A DNA stretch of 64,000 nt from Garcia nutans (lineage: Eukaryota; Streptophyta; Magnoliopsida; Malpighiales; Euphorbiaceae): assembly GCA_947685225.1 (NCBI GenBank), contig CANTUV010000009.1, positions 6,448,001-6,512,000 of the forward strand, read 5' to 3'. The notes under the pieces are model-generated. The model saw only the letters and a list, made by a program, of their open reading frames with translations, had not been told where the DNA came from and did no database searches. Shown here one piece after another: positions 10,163 to 22,507 of this stretch. A program made the translations under genes and the position numbers. Numbering within the stretch: the stretch's first letter is position 1; the number at the start of each line of letters is the position of its first letter.

Positions 10163-13100
10163 TGTAACACCTTTATACCCTATATACATACAAAATATAT
10201 ATCTAGTATATGTAAAATATGTATATATCATACAAAAATATCACATTCCGGTTTAAAAAAAAATTTCACTTTTCAAATTTAAAATCTTAAACACTTTAAA
10301 ATGTATATTCAAATAACAAATATTATCATAAATTATAGGTACTAAAATAAGCATTTTTCATTAAAAAAAATCTCTTGAATAAATTTGTCAGAGTTTTATC
10401 TGTAATTTAAACATTCTCAAATTCAATAAAATCACAATCTGCACACAAAAGCACTCCCAATAAATCAATTCATACATTTTGCAAATACTCCTCAATTTTT
10501 TCAAATTTCACAAAATATTTATACACATATATATATTTATCCAAAATGTCCTTTATAATTTATAATAGATATACCAAAAATATAATATAATATATGTAAT
10601 ATCAAAATATAATAAAAACATATACATATTAGCAGTCGGCACTGATCTCGAAAAAGCAGTCAAATCAACTCAAACAAACTCAAAGCTAGACCCAACTTGG
10701 TCTAAACGAACTCTCCAGCTCTGCCAGATCTACCCTCCCACCTGCGCGATGAATTTTAATCGTATTAAGCCAAAAGCCTAGCGGTACAAACTTTGATAAT
10801 GATAAAACTCAAATGCAATACCAATGCACAATGCATATGGATATCATATCTCAAATCATTTTATTTTAACATATTTCTCAATTGTTTCACAATTCACATA
10901 AAAGCAAACACAAGCATGGGCCCAAAGGATCTAATAAGTTATTCAAATTTCAGAGTTACTGTTCTGGTCCATATTGACACCCAGTGTCTAGTCAGAAGGC
11001 AAGTGACGCCCATCATCTAGCCTGAAGGCAAATCATAGTGATGCCCAGCATCTAGCCCGAAGGCAAGTAACGTCCAACGTCTAGCCCGAAGGCAAATCAA
11101 TAATTGCTCAAAAGCTAGCTCCGAAGAAAAATAATGTGGATAACCTCATAGGCATGCTGCCAAACACAGAACTCTGAAAATTAAATAACATACTAGACAC
11201 ACAATTAATTCACATTTCTTACTATCAATCTCTTTCTCTTTTTCTCATACTCAAGCTAGGCATATTGCCTCATTTTTCATTATCTATTGGCACATTGTCT
11301 TATTTTCTCATCTTTTTTCCATTTTTCTCACTTTTCTTATTTTTCTCATTTATAACAATATCAGTTCTTCATATTTTATCATATCATCATATTGCATCGC
11401 ATTTTACCTTAAAAATTCATCACCCAAATATTTTGGATAATTTCACACAATCCGCATATGATTCACATTTTATACACTTATATCCATTACCAATGATTTT
11501 TTTAGCAATGCTCTTAATGCATACACAACAAATAATATTACCCAAACACTTTAGGTCATTTTCACATAATACACATTTCATATTTTACACAATTTAGCTA
11601 TTAATAATGGCTTTTCACAATGCATTTAATACATATATGACATTACACATGTCATAGCATATTATTTATACATGTTCCATATATCAAGTAGCTTAACATA
11701 TTTTTTAATCCAAAATGTGTTAAGCCCAATGTAATGCAAATATGTCAAATTCATCCAAAGTTTGTACTTACCTCTAAGAGCAACAAAAAATAAGCTCAAA
11801 CACCACCTCCAACCTTCTCTTTCAACTTGCTCTTCAATACTAGGATGGAGCAAATCAACTCTTCTCAATATCTAAACTAAATGTGATCATAAATAATCAT
11901 TTAGTATCATATTCTAAAGCATTTTCAATCTTAAATCATAATTAAACATCATTCAAATAAAAATCCCAAAGTTAAAGCTAACCTCACTTTAACTTTGGAA
12001 TACCATACTAAGTTATTCAATTTGATGTTTTAAGTTTATTTATATTATTAAAAATATATTTTAATATGTTTAAACTAATTATATTATAAAAACACACACT
12101 TATGACCAAAATCCTAAGATGGCATAACCTTTCCCCATTGAAGGTTTTTCATTCCAACTCAATTCAATTTTCATTTCAAGCTTATATTCATCATGTTTAT
12201 CATTATAGAACTTGCTTTAACCAATAAAATCAAACAATTTAATAACTTTGGAAAATCACTTTTCCAAAATCCTAAATCAATATTTTCATTCTCAAACTCC
12301 AATCAAACTCAGCCAAATCTAATATTTGAATTTAAAATACTTGTTTATGCATAAAAAAAACTTATTTAGAATAAATTTGCACAATTGAATTACTAGATTT
12401 CACAAATCCAAAAGTTACATAACCCTAAATTCTGTCTCTTTACCAATTTTTACTCAAACTCAATAATTTCTTCAATCTAACTTTAAAACCATTGTTAATC
12501 ACTTAAAATGACTTCATACATATCAATTCCAACAATTAAATCATTCTACTTCACAAACTCAAAACACACATATTCATAATTTCTATGACATCCAAAGAAA
12601 TAAGTTGGAAACTTACTAAATTTGGAGAAAATCTTTAAAAATCCACTTGAAACTCTTAAAATTCTTCAATTCATGGAGCTAAGAAGAAGCAAAATTCTTG
12701 GTTCTTCAAAAATGGAGGTTCGACCCTTTCATGGAAGAAGAAGATGATAAAGAACAAAATTAACTTTCTCTTTCTTTCCACTTTCATTTCCAACCATATA
12801 TATATATATATATATATATATTATTTAATATATTTTTAATTAGTTAATTAATTAATCAATTAATTAATTAAAAATATAAAAATCCATCTTTCATTTAAAA
12901 TAATTTATTCTTGAATAATTTTAATAATTTTGATCTTTCAAAGTTTATTTATAAAAATGGCATTGGACTTTGTATTTGACTTTTAAAACGTGTTGACTTT
13001 TTTATTGACTTTATATATTATGTATATTTTATATATATATCACATATACATTTCACTTTTTTACTTAAAATCCTCTCATTTTTTATTTAAAACTATTTAT

Positions 13101-13178
13101 TTAATTTATTCAATTATTTTATAATTTATTTTATTAAATTTTTAAAAATTAAAAATTTTTAAAATTAGGGCTATTACA
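10163..13178 (-). mobile_element. Solo LTR of the Tekay-type Gypsy family
   Basis: The plus strand begins TGTAACACC and ends GGCTATTACA, the reverse of the LTRs at 37476-40343 and 57999-60843. Landmarks recur in inverted order: the CCTTCGGGGCTAGAC repeats (here 10980-11130), the AAGCCATTGATAATGGCT motif and the leader-like GGAAATGAAAGTG segment. The 5-bp sequence GTGCC flanks it exactly on both sides (10158-10162 and 13179-13183). No internal domain lies on either side. This is the product expected from unequal recombination between the two LTRs of one insertion. Length is 3016 bp. Confidence 0.9.
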
Positions 13179-13183
13179 GTGCC

Positions 13184-13930
13184 ATAGAAGGCTGAAAAGG
13201 TTATAGTAGGGTGGATGGATCCATGAGCAGTAGAGAAGATAATTGATGGTTGAAGCAAATTAAGCAATAAAAAAGGAGAAGAAAATAAAGAAAAAGGAAG
13301 ATTGAAATCACGTAGGTCTGAAAAAAAAGTTTAATAATTTGTAAATTTAAAAAAGTTAAAATTGAAAAAAAAAATATATAATGAGTAGTAAAGTTGAAAA
13401 TAAAAATTGAAAAGTAGTATATGGTGTATTTTTTTTTTTGGGCTTAATATGATTCGTCTCATTTGAATGGGTCGCATGTGTAGGATGGTATTAGTATGTT
13501 TCTTAATGATGACAGTTGGATTGCCTGCTATAGGTTTTTCTAATACCAAAGAATGTGTACTAAACTACAATTTACTCTTAGGAAATATTCCTTATAATTA
13601 ATATTAAAAATGAAAATTTGACCAATTCCAAATTTAATTTAATAATCTACTTAGCTAGAGGGTTGAACATCAGTTGTGGTTGGCTTTTTGATTGAGATTG
13701 CAACATCCAACATATGTAACAATGTGTAAACCGCCTGCTGGATATAACTAACCAATAAATAAGTCCTAATTAATCAAATCAAAAGTCAGGATTTATTGGC
13801 TAAATATCCAAAGATTTAGACTTTAGATTGCACCAAAGACAAAAAGTCATTAGCTTACACAGGCTTTGGATATTTTAATGGGAAGGTGAACAACCCAAAG
13901 ATTCGTTACACTTTTTCTCTTCTGCGATTA
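13184..13930. other. Spacer before the HIPP pair, no gene seen
   Basis: It holds an A-rich segment (13260-13400) and a unique segment with no recognised reading frame. An open frame on the minus strand near 13331-13549 has no family signature. The promoter of the first HIPP gene should lie at its right end, but no convincing TATA box could be assigned. Confidence 0.4.
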
Positions 13931-13975
13931 GACTTGTTTAATACATGAATGTTATAAAATTAAGGTTGATCTTTC

Positions 13976-14029
13976 ATGGTACAAAAAGGATTGTTTTTGA
14001 AGCTTGATGTTTATGTTTTAGATTGGTAA
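13976..14029 (+). other. Possible upstream ORF made from a partial copy of HIPP exon 1
   Basis: A 17-codon ORF starts MVQKGLFLKLDV, a degraded copy of the exon 1 start (MVQRTVLKVDL) that lies 82 bp downstream. The same arrangement precedes the second HIPP gene. Whether it lies in the transcript is unknown. If it does, its ATG would be met before the main start and could lower translation. Confidence 0.4.
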
Positions 14030-14057
14030 AGAAAGAATTTGATCTTAATTCCATTCC

Positions 14058-15214
14058 ATGGTACAAAGAACTGTCTTGAAGGTTGATCTTTCATGCTTAA
14101 AATGCAAGAAGAAGCTTCTAAAAGCAGTTTCTGCACTTGAAGGTTTGTAAAACCCATAATATTTATGCGCTCTTCTCTCTCTCTCTCTTATCAAGTTGAT
14201 GATTAAAGTATTTTTGAATGATGCATCAATTGAAATTAAGTTCTTTAATTGAACAAGTTCAAGGGCATATTTTAAATTCAGAATTTTGGAATTATCTCTA
14301 AGTGATAGCCTTAAAAGTTAAATCTTCATTAAGAATATAATAAACTTATCTATCAGCCAAAATGTCAAGGCTTATGTGTGTTCCCTTCATTTTGAGTTAC
14401 CAGAAGAATTGTTTACTTTGAAGGAGTTATTTATCCATTTTATTCTCTTAATTTTCAAATGTTTCATTATGTTTTTCTATTTTATTTAAATTTTAGATGT
14501 TATGATATCTGAATTTCATGGGAATATTTAATTTCTAGGTCAACATTTATGTGTAAAATATATTTCCATACTATAACTTCTTAAAAATTAGAAGTTTTTA
14601 AAATTAGTTATTTAAAAAAGTTCTTAACTCTAAGAAAATTTTAAAGAAAATTGTAGGAAACTTGAGAGATTAAGTTATAATTTAATTTTTTAAAAGATTA
14701 AAATGGGATTTTAACTATAATTAAAAAAATATATATCTACTTAAGAAATATAAAAAGAAAAAAAAGGTAAAATATTCAAAAGAAATCATAATGAAATAGA
14801 AGCTCATAAATTTTGATTTCAATAATTTATTAAAATAACTACATCTTAAAATGTAAATATTAAAACAATATTATTATTAAGGATATCTGGTTTATAATTT
14901 TTTTTTTTTTTTGGGTTTAATATGTAGGTGTGGATAAGATTGAAGTTGATCAAGCTAAGGGAACAATGACAGTAACAGGAAATGCAGATCCATATGAAAT
15001 CATAGTCAAAACGAGAAAAGCAGGAAAACATGCAGAGGTTGTGAGCATTGGGCCGCCACCTGCAGCAAAAAAGCCTGAAGAGAAAAAGGTTGATGAGAAG
15101 AATCCTGAACAGAAGGCCCAAGTCCATGATCCACTAACCTGTCCACAATGCCAGGGAATTGTTCTTGTACCAATGAGCTATCGAGAGCCCAGCCAATCAT
15201 GCACTATCATGTAA
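14058..15214 (+). CDS. Heavy-metal-associated isoprenylated plant protein (HIPP), intact, two exons
   Basis: Exon 1 is 14058-14142 and exon 2 is 14928-15214. The 785-bp intron begins GTTTGT, ends TATGTAG and splits a Gly codon, giving 123 residues. Residues 1-65 form an HMA metal-binding fold (V-L-K-V-D-L, C13-L-K-C16, then KIEVDQAKGTMTVTG). A Lys/Glu/Pro-rich linker follows, then a second Cys pair (C100-P-Q-C103) and a terminal CTIM. CTIM fits a CaaX prenylation signal, so the protein is expected to be farnesylated and membrane-associated. The HIPP family binds transition metals and acts in metal handling and stress responses; which metal is not visible here. The first metal-site residue is Ser-Cys rather than the usual Met-x-Cys. 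A truncated paralogue lies 2.75 kb downstream on the same strand. The start was chosen because the other nearby ATG (13976) closes after 17 codons. Confidence 0.88.
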
Positions 15215-15306
15215 CAAGCACCAATAAATTTTGAGTTCACGAGGAGCTCAGCCAATCATGCTCTACCGTGTAACCTGTACCAACAAATTTTGAGTTTGCA
15301 CAATAA
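15183..15306 (+). repeat. Duplicated end of the HIPP coding region, then poly(A) signal
   Basis: The last coding bases and early 3' UTR (from CCAGCCAATCATGCACTATC at 15188) are repeated about 60 bp further on (from TCAGCCAATCATGCTCTACC at 15247). Both are followed by AAATTTTGAGTT. An AATAAA stands at 15302-15307 and may serve as the polyadenylation signal. The same doubled tail follows the second HIPP copy. Confidence 0.75.
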
Positions 15307-15309
15307 AAA

Positions 15310-16700
15310 TCTGGCCTATTAGACTGGTTGAATTGGATACTGAAGGTTGGTTTGATTCTATTAAAAAATCAAATTTGTAAAACATCTATTAAAATCGAAA
15401 AAATCAGTTGAATTAGACCAAACGGATTCAAATCGGACTAAATCAATTTTTTAAATTTTAAGTATTTTTTTTAAAAAATCAAGAAAATAAAAATCTTTAA
15501 ATTCATTTTTCATATGAATTAGATTTAATACGTGATATTATTGAATTGATAAAGAATATTTTTATTATTTTTAAATATTTATTTTAAAATCTTCCTATTT
15601 TTTGGATTTTTATTAATATTTATAGATAAAAAAATTTATAATATTATTATACTATCGAACTTGAATTGATCCGATTAAACTAGTTAAATTATGAATCAAT
15701 TATTAATCTGATCGATATTTAGTCCAATTTTAAAAATATTAATAAAATAGAATGAAAAAACACATTCCCAATGTATTTCTAGTTGTTGTTGTTGTTGTTG
15801 TTGTTATTATTTACTATATTTATTTCAATGGATTGATTTAGGTTTATTGACCCCACTAAATTTATTAAAAATATATATATATTTTTATATTTTTATATAT
15901 TTTTTAAATTAATTCCACTAAAATATTTAAATTGATCCCACTAAAAAAACTCAAGTTTTTGTCAATAATTTAAATTTCAAAACCTAAATTTATCGAATAA
16001 AAATAAGTCTAAAATTAATCAATAATTTACAACCTAAAAATTGAGTTATATATATCTCATTTTCTATTTTATTAAGGGACTAATATTTAAATAAAATAAT
16101 TGGCTATTGAAAAAATAAAAATAAAAATTCTAATTCTAGAAGCAAAATAGGAAAAGGAAAATAATTCATTCTCACAAAAAATTAGCATGTTGAAGTATGA
16201 AATAAAATATTTATTATAAATTTTTCCCTTCAATTGAATAAAAGGTAAATTACTTTTTCTCTATTTAGACGTATTTTTCTATATATTATTAAAATATTAA
16301 TATAAATTTTTATTATTTTATCATAAATAAATTATTTTTATAGCACTATTTTTTACCATATTTAATAAAATTTCTAGCTATGCCACTGAATATATTATCA
16401 AATATATAGATGCATACTACCTTTACTTGATAAAATTTGGAAAATTTTAGCCATGAAAAAATAATTCCACTCCCCTCCTTAGAGGGAAATTCCTATTCCA
16501 GTCTCCATCCCATAAATAGGAGCAAATTTGCTACATTAGGATGAAGATTCTCGTAGAAAATTTATTTTTTTTTATTTTTAAAATTAAAATTTAATAATAT
16601 AAAAAATAATAATTAATTATAATTATATATTTAATAAGTTAATAATATAATAATCATGTACAATAAAATTTTAAAAAATACAATATGATAGAAAACATGT
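15310..16700. other. Spacer between the HIPP copies
   Basis: The first part (to about 15480) still aligns loosely with the sequence after the second HIPP gene, so the duplicated unit includes 3' flank. A (GTT)n microsatellite lies at 15782-15806. The rest is AT-rich with no gene seen. Confidence 0.5.
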
Positions 16701-16724
16701 AGTTAAAATTGAGGTTGATCTTTC

Positions 16725-16805
16725 ATGGTACAAAAGAAAGGATTGTTTTTGAAGGTTGATGTTTATGTTTTAAGATTGATAAAGAATGAAAGAATTCGAT
16801 CTTAA
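16725..16805 (+). other. Possible upstream ORF before the second HIPP copy
   Basis: A 26-codon ORF starting MVQKKGLFLKVDV ends five bases before the exon 1 ATG. It corresponds to the 13976-14029 ORF of the first copy, so the partial exon duplication is older than the gene duplication. Confidence 0.4.
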
Positions 16806-16809
16806 ATCC

Positions 16810-18091
16810 ATGGTACAAAGGACTGTTTTGACGGTTGATGTTTCATGCTTCAAATGCAAGGAGAAGCTTCTAAAAGCAATTTCTGCACTAGAAGGTTAGT
16901 AGAAGCCCTTTCCCTTTTTTTAAATCAAGTTGATGGTTAGAGTATTTTTGAATGATGCATCAATTGAAATTAAATTATTTAATTGAACGATTTCAAGGGC
17001 GTAATTTAAATTCAGAATTTTGGGATTCCCTCTAAGTGATAGGCTTAAATCTTCCTTAAGAGTATAATAAATTTTTTTCTTTTTCTTTTTTTTTTCCCCT
17101 TGGGAAATCAAGATAATAAACCAAACTGTTAAAACTTGTGTGTTTTCCCTTTATTTTCAGTTACTATAGGAGTATTTTTTTTTTTTTTTACTTTAAAGGA
17201 GTTATTTATCCATTTTACTCTCTTAATTTTCAAATGTTTCATTATGTTCCTCTATTTTTTTTTTTTTAACATTATAATATGGGGAGGAGAATATCAAACA
17301 TGAATAGGTTTTTTTATTTTATTTAAATTTTAGATGTTATGATATCTTTTTATATATATATAAATTATACATACGGAGAGGAGGGACATTCAAAAAATTT
17401 GAATTCAAAATTTAAATGGAATTAATACACGCTCCTAGTCACCAGACTACACCTTAAAGGTTAATATTATAATATATTAATTTCATGGGAATATTTAATT
17501 TCTAGGTCAACATTTTATGTGTAAAATATATTTCCATACTATAACATTTTAAAAATTAAAATTTTTAAAATTAATTGTTTAAAAACTTTTTTAACTCTAA
17601 GAAAATTTTAAAGAAAATTGTGAGAAATTTTAGAGATTAATTTATAATTTAATTTTTCTAAAATATTAAAATGGGATTTTAGCTATAATTTTAAAGAACA
17701 TCTACTTAAGAAAGAGAAAAGGAAAAAAAGAGAGGTAAAATATACAAAAGAACTCCTCATGAAATAGAAGCACATAAATTTTGATTTCAATAATTTATTA
17801 AAAATAATTACATCTTAAATGTAATATTAAAACAATAATATTATGACAGACATATGGTTTATATTTTTTTTTCTCTCTTTTTGGGTCTGATATGTAGGTG
17901 TAGATAAGATTGAAGTTGACGAAGCGAAGAGAACATTGACGGTAACAGGAAATGTAGATCCATATGAAATCATAATCAAAACAAGAAAAGCAGAAAAGCA
18001 TGTGGAGGTCGTAAGCATTGGGCCGCCGCCTCTTGCAAACAAGCACGAAGATAAAAAGACTGAAGAGCAAAAGCATGGCCTAAGACCATGA
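16810..18091 (+). pseudogene. Second HIPP copy, truncated and probably non-functional
   Basis: Exon 1 (16810-16894) and exon 2 (17898-18091) align with the intact gene and keep the same splice sites. The HMA core is whole (C13-F-K-C16). In the linker, relative to copy 1, there is a 12-base in-frame deletion and then a 4-base insertion (CATG near 18074) that shifts the frame to a TGA at 18089. The predicted product has 92 residues and lacks the CPQC pair and the CaaX box. The former frame downstream also carries TAA and TAG, so a single repair would not restore it. The intron is 1003 bp; about 100 extra bases at 17340-17460 include a TATATA run and a GGAGAGGAGGGAC segment absent from copy 1. 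A soluble, unprenylated HMA protein remains possible if it is transcribed. Confidence 0.8.
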
Positions 18092-18634
18092 TCAACTCAC
18101 TTGTCCCCAGTGCCTGAGAATTGTTCATGTACCAATCGTCTATCAGTAGCCCATCCAATCATGCACTATCATGTAACAAGCACCAACAAATTTTGAGTTC
18201 ATCAAGAGCTTAGCCAATCATGCTCTATCGTGTATCCAACACCAACAAATTTTGAGTTTTGTACAATAAAAATCAATTTTTTTTTAAAATCGGGGTGGAC
18301 TGTTTGATTGGACGGTTTAACCAAAACATAAAGATTGGTCTAATTCAAAACATTGAAAATTTGAGTTTGTAAAAAATTGGTCAAAATCAGCAAAAATAGT
18401 TGAATCGGACCAAATTAGTTTAAATTTTAAATTTTTTTTTGGAAGTGGTTTGCATGATAGACTACTGGACAGATGCCATTTGAGTATGAGTGCAGCTTGT
18501 GATATTTATGGTGCCTTGTAGGGGCGGAAGCAAGGGTGTCCAGGGTGTCAATGGACCCTCTCTCCCGCTCCCCTCCTCCCACTTATTTTATATACATATA
18601 TAAAAATTATTTTTTTTTTTGCAAAGAGAAACTT

Positions 18635-21600
18635 TTAATTATATCTCAAAAAAGGGAAACTCATACAATCAGAAATAACAAGACCCTTAATGTCACGGGG
18701 TAAAGAACCAAAATCTGTGAAAAGAAAAGATGAGTTATTGATTCTACTCCAAAAAGCTAAGAGATTGGACACTTGATTTCCTTCCCTATAAACATGAGAA
18801 ATGATACAGCCTGAAGAATCGAGGAAGTGTCTGATTTGAGTTAAGGAGCTTTCTGAGTTTTGACAAACTTGCTGCTGAAGAAGATGTAGAATGTGTAGTG
18901 AATCGATCTCGATATGGAATGGAGCAGAGATGAAAGTTAAGCTCCACTTGATGCCTTCATTGAGAGCCTGAATTTCAGCTTGTAAAGGAGAAGAAGACTT
19001 CAAAAGAAAACAATAACCAGCAACAAACTGACCATGGGCGTTCCGAATTACAACTCCTCCAGACGAGCTTGAAGCGGTGAATGATGCATCAATGTTCACT
19101 TTAAAGTAGAAAGTAGTAGGGAGCTGCCAAGAAACAAGGATGAGCCGACGATTAAGGGAATCAAAGTGTTCAGGCAACAGATCAGAAAAGCCATCAGTTC
19201 TGCATTTTGCAAATTTTCGACGAGAATTTACAACTCCCCAACCATGAATAAAGTGCCGAATCTGTTTAGTGGCAAAAGGGATGTTGAGATCGCCATCACC
19301 CCATATATGACTGCAATAGACTCTCCACGTATACCAATTAATAGCTAGAGGAACCAGCCGTCGAAGAATCCCTGCAAGGGAGTTAGGATGAGAGACAAGC
19401 CACCATGACATCAATTCATGTCTTAATGAGCTGCGGGTACAATTATTGCTCAGCAGATAGGAACCAAATTGCCGCCACACCCCCTGTACCTGTGGGCAAA
19501 AATAAAAAATGTGATCAACTGTTGCAGGAGCAGCACGGCAAATTGGGCAGCAAGAGGGACCGTGAAATCCTAAGAGTTGAAGACGCTGAGGAAGTGGTAA
19601 AGCATTGAGGATGAGCCGCCAAGTCAAGAAAGAGAGCTTCAGAGGAAAAGTTGAATTCCATATCACAGAGAATGTCAAAGTGCTGCTTCTGCGCTCTCTC
19701 ACTAGATCATAAATCACTGAAAATTTAATCTCGGTGGTCGTAGGAACACCTTCCCCTTCAATAGACAAATGACTCATAGAATCTAAAGTTTCCAAAGCAT
19801 AATGGTGAATTCGGCAAATCCTTTTCCAAGAACTAGAGTCATTAACCTGAAAAACCATAAAATTATTTCTAGAGTATCTCTGCTTCATATAAGTAGCCCA
19901 CAGAGATGACTCATGCATGTAAGACCACCATAGTTTTACAGAGTAAGCAAGTTGCATAGTCGAGAGAGAGCAGATACCCAGACCACCTTCAGCCGTAGGA
20001 TAACACAGTTTTTTAAAACTAACCCAATGATATTTATCATGCCTATCAGCACCACTCCACAGGAAATTGGCCATTTTAGACTCCAGAATTTGAATAACTT
20101 TTGCTGGAATTGTCATTGCTCCCATAGTATGAATAGGAATTGAACACAGAACATGTTTGATCAATAAAAGATGTCCCCTATGGGATAAGAATCTCTTGGT
20201 CCAACCTATTAATTTAGCATCTATTTTCTTAATTAGCTCAGCACAATAGGGAGTCCTGTTGATCCCTTGGTAAATGGGAGCTCCAAGATAGGTAAAAGGT
20301 AAAGTTTTCTTCTTAATCAAAAGAGCAGCCACCAACCTAGATACCATACCCGAAGAGATGTTTTTTGAAGCATAAAGAGAACTCTTGTCAAAGTTAATTA
20401 ATTGCCCTGAAGCTTCTTGATATTTTAATAAAAAATCTCTGAAGTTCCTGACACTAACCATATCACCTCTGAATGTGTGACCATAGAACATAGACTGGGC
20501 AAGTTTAAAGGGCTGAATGTGACCCATGGATATCAAATGATTTAGACCTCGAGAGAAGCACTCTGAAGCCATAATAAAAAGGATCGGAGATAGAGGGTCT
20601 CCTTATTTAACCCCTCTTTCAGGCTTAAAGAATCCGTAACTAACTCCATTCACACAAACTGAAAGCCGCGTAGAGGAAAGGTGCTGCATAATTAAGTGAA
20701 ATTAACCCTGAAAAACCAAACTTAAGAAGAACCGCTTCAAGAAAAGGCCAAGAAACATGATCGAAAGCTTTTGCCATGTCTAGTTTAATAGCAATGTTGC
20801 TCCCCTTGGCTTTCCTGTCAAGCTCATGAATCAATTCATTAGCCAAAAGAATTTGAGAGTGAACTGATCTACCTTTAATAAATCCCGCTTGCACAGGAGA
20901 AATGATACTTTCCAAAAGAGGCCCAATTCTGTTAGCAAGGATACGAGTACAGACTTTGCTAATAAAATTAGCAAGACAGATAGGCCTGAATTGATTGAAG
21001 CTTGATGGATTATCAACTTTAGGAAGCAAGATTATCTGTGAACAACTGAATGAGTGAGGAATAGGAAAACCCAGAAAGAATTCCTTGACGACACTACATA
21101 CATCCCACCGGACAATATCCCGGTACTCTCTGAAAAATTTACCATCATAGCCATCAGGACCAGGGGCACTGTCAGGATCCAGTTGCCAAAATGCACTCTT
21201 AATTTCAAGCTCTTTAGGAATGGCACCAAGATTATGATTCTGCTCATGAGTGACCAAAGACGGAATAAAATTCAACATAAAATCCATGTTAGATGGTTCA
21301 GCTTCGGCTTTATACAGATTTGAGAAATAGTTAATAGCTTCCTCTCCAATTTCCTGTTGTGTGGAGAGCCAGAGACCATCTGCCCGTTTAATGGAAGAAA
21401 TACGATGAATCTTATGAGCTGTTTTAACATAAGTATGATAGAAATGAGTGTTGGCATCACCTTTCTCAAGCCATTTTATATGAGACTTCTGCTTCCAGAA
21501 CATTTCTTCAATATGAAGTTTATTAAGTAAAACCGCCTACTTTTCATTCCAAATCATGCGATTAAGAGGAGAAGGATCAGCAACATAAACAGATTCGGCA

Positions 21601-22507
21601 ACCTCAGTAGCTTCCTCAGCCGTCTTAACCATTGAGAAAATATTACCAAAAACCTCTTTATTCCATTGACGAATAGATGCCTTAAGATCTTTCAATTTAA
21701 GGTGAAGACCTTTCATTCCACCACTATAAAAAGATCTCGTCCAGGACTCACGAACTAAAGTCAGAAAAGAAGAATGAGTGAGCCACATATGCTGAAACTT
21801 GAAAGGTTTTGGAATAGGAACCAAACTGTGAGAACATCGAAGTAATAATGGAGAGTGATCCGAAGAGGTCTTTCCCAAATGCTTGACTTGAATTTCATTA
21901 AAAGCATTTAAAAAAGAATGAGTAGCCATAAACCTATCCAATCGCTCCCACACTCGTCCAGAACGGCAAACTCCAATCCAAGTGAATTTATTACCAACAA
22001 AAGGAATATCAATAAAACCACAATAATTATAACAGGCAGAAAAGTCTTGCATACCAAGCAGCCCGGGGGATGAAGTACCCTTATATTCAGAAGGACATTT
22101 GATCACATTAAAATCCCCACCCACAATCCAAGGACCAGAAATGGTATTTGCAGTCCGCTCTAAACTAGTCCACAAATCCATACGAGCCGAGCGAGAATGT
22201 AACCCATACACAGAAGACAAAGTGAAAACAAAATCCAAAGAGAGGAACCGAACTGAACAAACAACTAGCCCACATCATTCAAATTATTAATTACAAAATA
22301 AGAGTCTCTCCACAAGAGCCAAATTTTATTAGATGAGGAACAAAAGAAGTTGGAAAACCCCAACTTAGAAGCAACAGAAGAAGCATTAACATTACTAATC
22401 ATAGGGTCAATAATCATCAATAGCCAAATTCTAAAATCAAAACAAAGCTTTTGAAGTCTGAGAGAAGAGGTGTTAATACCTCTAATATTCCAGCAGAGTA
22501 AATTCAT
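18635..22507 (-). pseudogene. LINE ORF2: endonuclease / reverse transcriptase / RNase H, broken
   Basis: ORF2 starts at a true ATG (22507) that shares bases with the ORF1 stop. The endonuclease shows WNIRGI, GGDFNVIK and SDHSPLLL, and its usual metal-binding Glu appears as Asp (IDPMI). The frame breaks near 22265. RT appears at 21503-20640 (WLEKGDANTHFYH, PGPDGYDGKFF, PVQAGFIKGRS, DMAKAFDHVSW), then there is a frameshift after KFGFS and a stop in the GDPLSP motif. It continues at 20572-18635, where the catalytic FADD box reads FYGH. A zf-RVT (CCPIC...H...C) and an RNase H (NIDASF, QAEIQAL, EIDSL) follow. At least three frame breaks plus the lost active site make it inactive. Confidence 0.85.

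Noticed and set aside
13331..13549. Minus-strand ORF beginning MVLEKPIAGNPTV
   Set aside because: No recognised family, no introns or partners, and its second half is low-complexity Phe/Tyr sequence.
14846..15200. Minus-strand ORFs opposite HIPP exon 2
   Set aside because: Shadow frames of the coding exon; similar shadows appear opposite the second copy.
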